Assembly: GCA_032111745.1 (NCBI GenBank) | Contig: JAULUH010000306.1 | Location: forward strand, 1-8,491 | Direction: 5' to 3' | From: JAULUH01 sp032111745 | GTDB taxonomy: Bacteria; Chloroflexota; Anaerolineae; JAAEKA01 | Length of the DNA stretch: 8,491 bases | Shown here: in pieces, positions 6,059 through 8,491 of the stretch | How the letters are laid out: every line of letters starts with the position of its first letter | Numbering within the stretch: the first letter of the stretch is position 1 | Position numbers and translations under genes: made by a program | The notes under the pieces: model-generated | Told to the model about the DNA's origin: nothing | Database searches by the model: none | Seen by the model: only the letters and a program-made list of their open reading frames with translations

Positions 6059-6125
6059 TTCTGCGTTTAACCTGCTGGTGACGTGTTTCGTAACGATTTG
6101 CAGACGGACGGATGCTATGCTTTGG
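6059..6125 (+). repeat. promoter-region repeat, copy 2
   Basis: The second copy of the block at 2317-2383, 57 of 67 positions identical by hand count. It lies about 73 bases before the lipoprotein start. It carries an extended -10-like TGCTATGCT (6113-6121) and a dyad TCGTAACGA (6087-6095). The corresponding dyad in copy 1 is TCGCAGCGA, so two differences preserve the symmetry. The rest of the 5904-6198 intergenic stretch holds the leaderless promoter at 5913-5941 and the ribosome site at 6187-6192. Confidence 0.65.
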
Positions 6126-6186
6126 CAGATGGTCCGACGTATAGCAGCCAAAGCGGCTGCAGCATTCTGACCTGAAGAAGGTATCG

Positions 6187-6192
6187 AGGAGG
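6187..6192 (+). promoter_or_regulatory. strong Shine-Dalgarno site of the lipoprotein gene
   Basis: A perfect AGGAGG, within GAGGAGGAG, stands six bases before the ATG at 6199. It fixes the start codon and contrasts with the absent or weak sites before the other plus-strand genes. Confidence 0.8.
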
Positions 6193-6198
6193 AGATCT

Positions 6199-7059
6199 AT
6201 GTTTCGGAAGAATCAACATCGAGGGTGGCGGCTGATGGCCGTTATCCCTATGGCGGTGGCGCTTATGATCGCGGCCTGCGCAGCACCAGCTGCGCCGCTG
6301 CCAACGGCAACGCCGGCCATCCCGGAAGTGACCGTCGAGGTATCCGATTCGGCGGTAACGACACCGGCCGAGGTGCCTGCGGGGTTGGTGGCAGTGACGG
6401 TGGAAAACAGCGGCCAGGCGCCCCACGGGCCCATGTTCGCCCGCCTGAACGAAGGCGTGACCCTGGAGCAGTTCATGCAGACGCTGCAGGAGGATGAGAG
6501 CGGCGCGTCGGCCGTGGCCCTGGTCACCCTACTGGGCGGCGGCCAGGCCACGCCGGGAGGGAGCGTGCGCCAGGTGATCGATTTCAAGGCTGGCGACCAC
6601 ATCGCCCTGGACTTCGGCGAGGGGCCGCCCTTGATCACCAGCTTCGCAGTGGCGGCGGGGGAAGGTGCGGCTGCTGCTGAGCCGATGGCGGCGGTCAGTG
6701 CTGATCTCTTGGACTTCGCCTTTGCGCTGCCTGATCAGGTCAAGGCTGGCGAGCAGATATGGAAGATCGAGAACAAGGGTGACCAATGGCACGAGATGGT
6801 GATTTTCGACCTAAACGAGGGTGCCACGGTCGCGGATTTGATGGCCATGATAAGCCAGGAGGAGCCGCCTGAAGGCCCACCGCCTTTCGAGCAGATCGCG
6901 TTCTGGGCGCCCATGAGCGCGGGCGAGAAGGCCTGGTTGACCCTCGACCTGGAGCCTGGCGAGTATACGGTGGTGTGCTTCCTGCCCGACTTCGCGTCGG
7001 ACCCGCCCAAGTCGCACCTGGAGCACGGCATGGTGCGGACGTTGACGGTGACCGAATGA
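6199..7059 (+). CDS. lipoprotein with two cupredoxin-like domains
   Basis: A 286-residue exported lipoprotein. Residues 1-27 form a lipoprotein signal peptide with a basic start, a hydrophobic core and the lipobox IAAC, giving lipidated Cys27. A Pro/Ala/Thr-rich spacer follows. Two similar beta-sandwich domains come next, about 42-150 and 170-286. Both share an ENxG...H...LNEGxT motif (GQAPHGPMFARLNEG and GDQWHEMVIFDLNEG). The second keeps a plausible type 1 copper set: His198, Cys260 in YTVVCFLPD, His273 and Met278 (H-x4-M spacing). The first has His76 but no Cys, so it is unlikely to bind copper in that way. A role in electron transfer or copper handling at the outer face of the membrane is inferred from the ligands. 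A strong ribosome site precedes it, and a perfect palindrome follows its stop by three bases. Confidence 0.8.
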   Translation: MFRKNQHRGWRLMAVIPMAVALMIAACAAPAAPLPTATPAIPEVTVEVSDSAVTTPAEVPAGLVAVTVENSGQAPHGPMFARLNEGVTLEQFMQTLQEDESGASAVALVTLLGGGQATPGGSVRQVIDFKAGDHIALDFGEGPPLITSFAVAAGEGAAAAEPMAAVSADLLDFAFALPDQVKAGEQIWKIENKGDQWHEMVIFDLNEGATVADLMAMISQEEPPEGPPPFEQIAFWAPMSAGEKAWLTLDLEPGEYTVVCFLPDFASDPPKSHLEHGMVRTLTVTE

Positions 7060-7062
7060 GTG

Positions 7063-7098
7063 AAGACTGGTCCAGTCTCCGGAGACTGGACCAGTCTT
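7063..7098. repeat. perfect 36-base palindrome after the lipoprotein gene
   Basis: Two 18-base arms (7063-7080 and 7081-7098) are exact reverse complements with no spacer. Each arm itself contains the inverted unit GACTGG-N-CCAGTC, so the structure is nested. It starts three bases after the lipoprotein stop. As RNA it would form a long GC-containing hairpin that could end transcription or protect the 3' end, but no T run follows on either strand. A dispersed extragenic palindrome or a protein-binding site are alternatives. Confidence 0.75.
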
Positions 7099-7119
7099 GA
7101 GATGGATCTGACTTAAAGC

Positions 7120-7412
7120 ATGCCCGATACCCATTCCTCCGGACAAGGCAGCTCGAACGGGCACGTGGCCTGGCTGGCCTGGGCCTGGTGTGCCCTGATT
7201 GTCGTCAGCGCAGTGAGAACCTGGGTGGTGTTGATGCTGAACCGGCCCGCGGATGACAACATCCTCCAGGCGGCAGGGTCAGCGACAACCTTTCTCGGGT
7301 TCATCGCCTTTGGCGTGACCGGTGCCCTGATCCTCTCACGCAGGAGACGATGCAGCCGGAAGGGGTGAGTGTATGGCTCAAGAAAAGAACCAGTGTTCAG
7401 GAGCGACGATAG
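7120..7412 (+). pseudogene. internally deleted relative of the membrane protein family
   Basis: The frame from ATG 7120 encodes 82 residues. Two hydrophobic segments (about 16-41 and 56-73) and the motif TFLGFIAFGVTGALILSRR resemble the N-terminal membrane part of sensor-type proteins. At about 7338-7341 the sequence passes directly into DNA that, in the next frame, codes for QETMQPEGVSVWLK and runs to a stop at 7412. The same QETMQPE-VSVWL string is the C-terminal end of the membrane protein at 2436-3746. Everything between is missing, and the join is out of frame, so the original frame ends at 7368 with RRRCSRKG. I read it as a gene that lost its middle by deletion. A short functional two-helix protein cannot be excluded. 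Confidence 0.6.
7340..7378 (+). repeat. repeated tail sequence (other copies at 926-942, 1171-1205, 3682-3717)
   Basis: A segment centred on ATGCAGCCGGA and GTGAGTGTATGG. It occurs in full here and at 3682-3717 (the true end of the membrane protein), with changes at 1171-1205, and as its last 17 bases at 926-942. Here it ends a deleted membrane gene and at the same time supplies the ribosome site and ATG of the serine hydrolase in another frame. Confidence 0.65.
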
Positions 7413-8491
7413 GTTTTGTGGGTACCCATCGATTGGGAGGCACGGCCACGAGGACCCGTAAGGAACTTCTGTCAACCTTGCGAGGACACCTTGCTCGTGC
7501 CGGCACGATTCTGGGCTTGAGTGGACTACTGTTGGTGGTTTCCGCCCCCAGTATGGTGGGTGCGAACTATGGGCTGACGATTGCGCCAGCGGACGCTACC
7601 GATCCTGAGGAGCTGGCGGCGTGGCTGGATCCGCTCATCGAGCAGAAGATGGCAGAGGGACACATCCCGGGCGCGGTCTTCGTGCTGGTCAAGGACGGCG
7701 CGGTTGCTTATGCCAGGGGCTATGGCGTGGCCGACATGGCCGAGCAGACGCCGGTGGATGTCGAGGGCAGCCTGTGGCGGGTGATGTCGCTGTCGAAGCC
7801 GGTAACGGCGGTAGCCGCCATGCAGCTGGCCGAGCAGGGAGCGCTTGACCTCCATACAGATGTCGAGACCTACCTGCGCAGCCTCGACCTGGTGGAGGCC
7901 TTCGGGCAGCCGATCACGACCCACCAGCTGTTGACCCACAGCGCCGGCGTCGACTGGGACCTGGACGACATCGGCACGCAGGCCGCCGGGCCAGGGGACC
8001 TGGTGGGAAACGCGCAGTTCCTGGCCGACAACCCGCCGGCGCGCATCTTTCCGCCCGGCCAGCACACCCTGTATAGCAATGCTGCATTCGACATCGCCGG
8101 CCAGGTGGTGGAGGATGTGAGCGGCGCGCCCTTTGCCGAGTACGTCGAGCAGGCCATCTTCCAGCCTTTGGGCATGGCCCGCAGTAGCTTCGGGCAGCCG
8201 CCGCCGGCGGCCGATGGGCTGGTGACCGGCTACGAGTTCGATGGCGAAGCGCACCAGCCGGTACCGCTGCCCCTGTTCCAGGACCCGCCCTCGCGCGCCA
8301 TGACGGCTACCGCGCCCGACATGGCGCGGTTCATCCAGGCGATGCTGGGCGACGGCAACCCGATCCTGCGACCGGAGTCGCTACAGGCGCTGTTGGATAC
8401 CCAGTTCACTTACAAGGACGGAACCCCTGGCATGGCCTATGGCTGGAACGACATGGCGTGGCCGGCCGAGCGCGCGCTGTGGAAGGACGGC
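7373..8491 (+). CDS. beta-lactamase-family serine hydrolase (partial, runs off right edge)
   Basis: The frame is open from 7331 to the window end; 373 residues follow the ATG at 7373. It belongs to the class C beta-lactamase / penicillin-binding-protein-like hydrolases, which use a nucleophilic Ser for acyl transfer on peptides, esters or amides. The motifs are the nucleophile SLSK (Ser139, Lys142), LLTHSAGVDW in the expected place, and YSN (Tyr234 to Asn236) within TLYSNAAFDIAGQVVEDVSG. The third motif (KTG/HxG) should fall at or just past the edge, near WKDG. A hydrophobic segment at about residues 43-64 ending SAPSMVGA is probably a signal peptide or anchor with an unusually long lead. A later start such as GTG 7418 is therefore possible. 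ATG 7373 has GGGGTGAG just upstream, inside the repeated tail sequence. Physiological substrate unknown. Confidence 0.85.
   Translation, partial: MAQEKNQCSGATIGFVGTHRLGGTATRTRKELLSTLRGHLARAGTILGLSGLLLVVSAPSMVGANYGLTIAPADATDPEELAAWLDPLIEQKMAEGHIPGAVFVLVKDGAVAYARGYGVADMAEQTPVDVEGSLWRVMSLSKPVTAVAAMQLAEQGALDLHTDVETYLRSLDLVEAFGQPITTHQLLTHSAGVDWDLDDIGTQAAGPGDLVGNAQFLADNPPARIFPPGQHTLYSNAAFDIAGQVVEDVSGAPFAEYVEQAIFQPLGMARSSFGQPPPAADGLVTGYEFDGEAHQPVPLPLFQDPPSRAMTATAPDMARFIQAMLGDGNPILRPESLQALLDTQFTYKDGTPGMAYGWNDMAWPAERALWKDG

Noticed and set aside
7526..8254. Minus-strand open frame of 242 codons
   Set aside because: It is opposite the serine hydrolase, whose SLSK and YSN motifs are clear; the antisense product is a low-quality Arg/Gln/His-rich sequence.
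1..8491. CRISPR arrays, tRNA or rRNA genes, transposase genes and insertion-sequence ends
   Set aside because: No regularly spaced repeats, tRNA-like cloverleaf or conserved rRNA stretch was noticed, and no frame resembles a transposase or integrase.

Overview
The window looks like a piece of a Chloroflexota chromosome (Anaerolineae or Caldilineae type). I infer this from the protein families seen: a multi-pass membrane protein of a sort common in that phylum, type II toxin-antitoxin pairs, a lipoprotein with cupredoxin-like domains, a mercuric-reductase-like flavoprotein and a fused DUF7718/DUF5647-like protein. GC content is high in the larger genes. No database search was possible, so the lineage call is an inference.

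Layout. Positions 1-656 hold a minus-strand VapBC-type pair: a PIN toxin cut by the window edge and its Phd/YefM antitoxin, with a clear sigma70-like promoter. Positions 708-1208 are gene debris: the start of a cytochrome P450 gene joined to a short tail sequence, then a decayed copy of the C-terminal end of the membrane protein family. Positions 1259-2076 hold a second minus-strand toxin-antitoxin pair, whose PIN toxin is split by a frameshift. Positions 2175-2383 hold a 105-base remnant of a flavoprotein gene and the first copy of a roughly 67-base promoter-region repeat. Positions 2436-5251 hold two intact plus-strand genes, the membrane protein and the flavoprotein disulfide oxidoreductase. 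Positions 5304-5941 hold a convergent minus-strand two-domain gene with a promoter that predicts a leaderless mRNA. Positions 6059-7098 hold the second copy of the repeat, the cupredoxin-like lipoprotein and a perfect 36-base palindrome. Positions 7120-7412 are an internally deleted membrane-protein relative. From 7373 a beta-lactamase-family serine hydrolase runs off the right edge; its start lies inside the repeated tail sequence.

The most notable theme is repeated use of the same short pieces. A sequence coding for the C-terminal motif 'MQPExVSVWLR' occurs at four places. It is the true end of the intact membrane protein, and it is also attached to unrelated or internally deleted gene fragments. 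A flavoprotein fragment and a promoter-like block are duplicated too. This is best read as recombination and decay among paralogous gene clusters. The two promoter-like copies keep a nine-base dyad through paired changes, so they may share a regulator. The intact plus-strand genes (membrane protein, FAD/NAD(P)H thiol oxidoreductase, copper-type lipoprotein) would fit an envelope redox or metal function, but that link is an inference.
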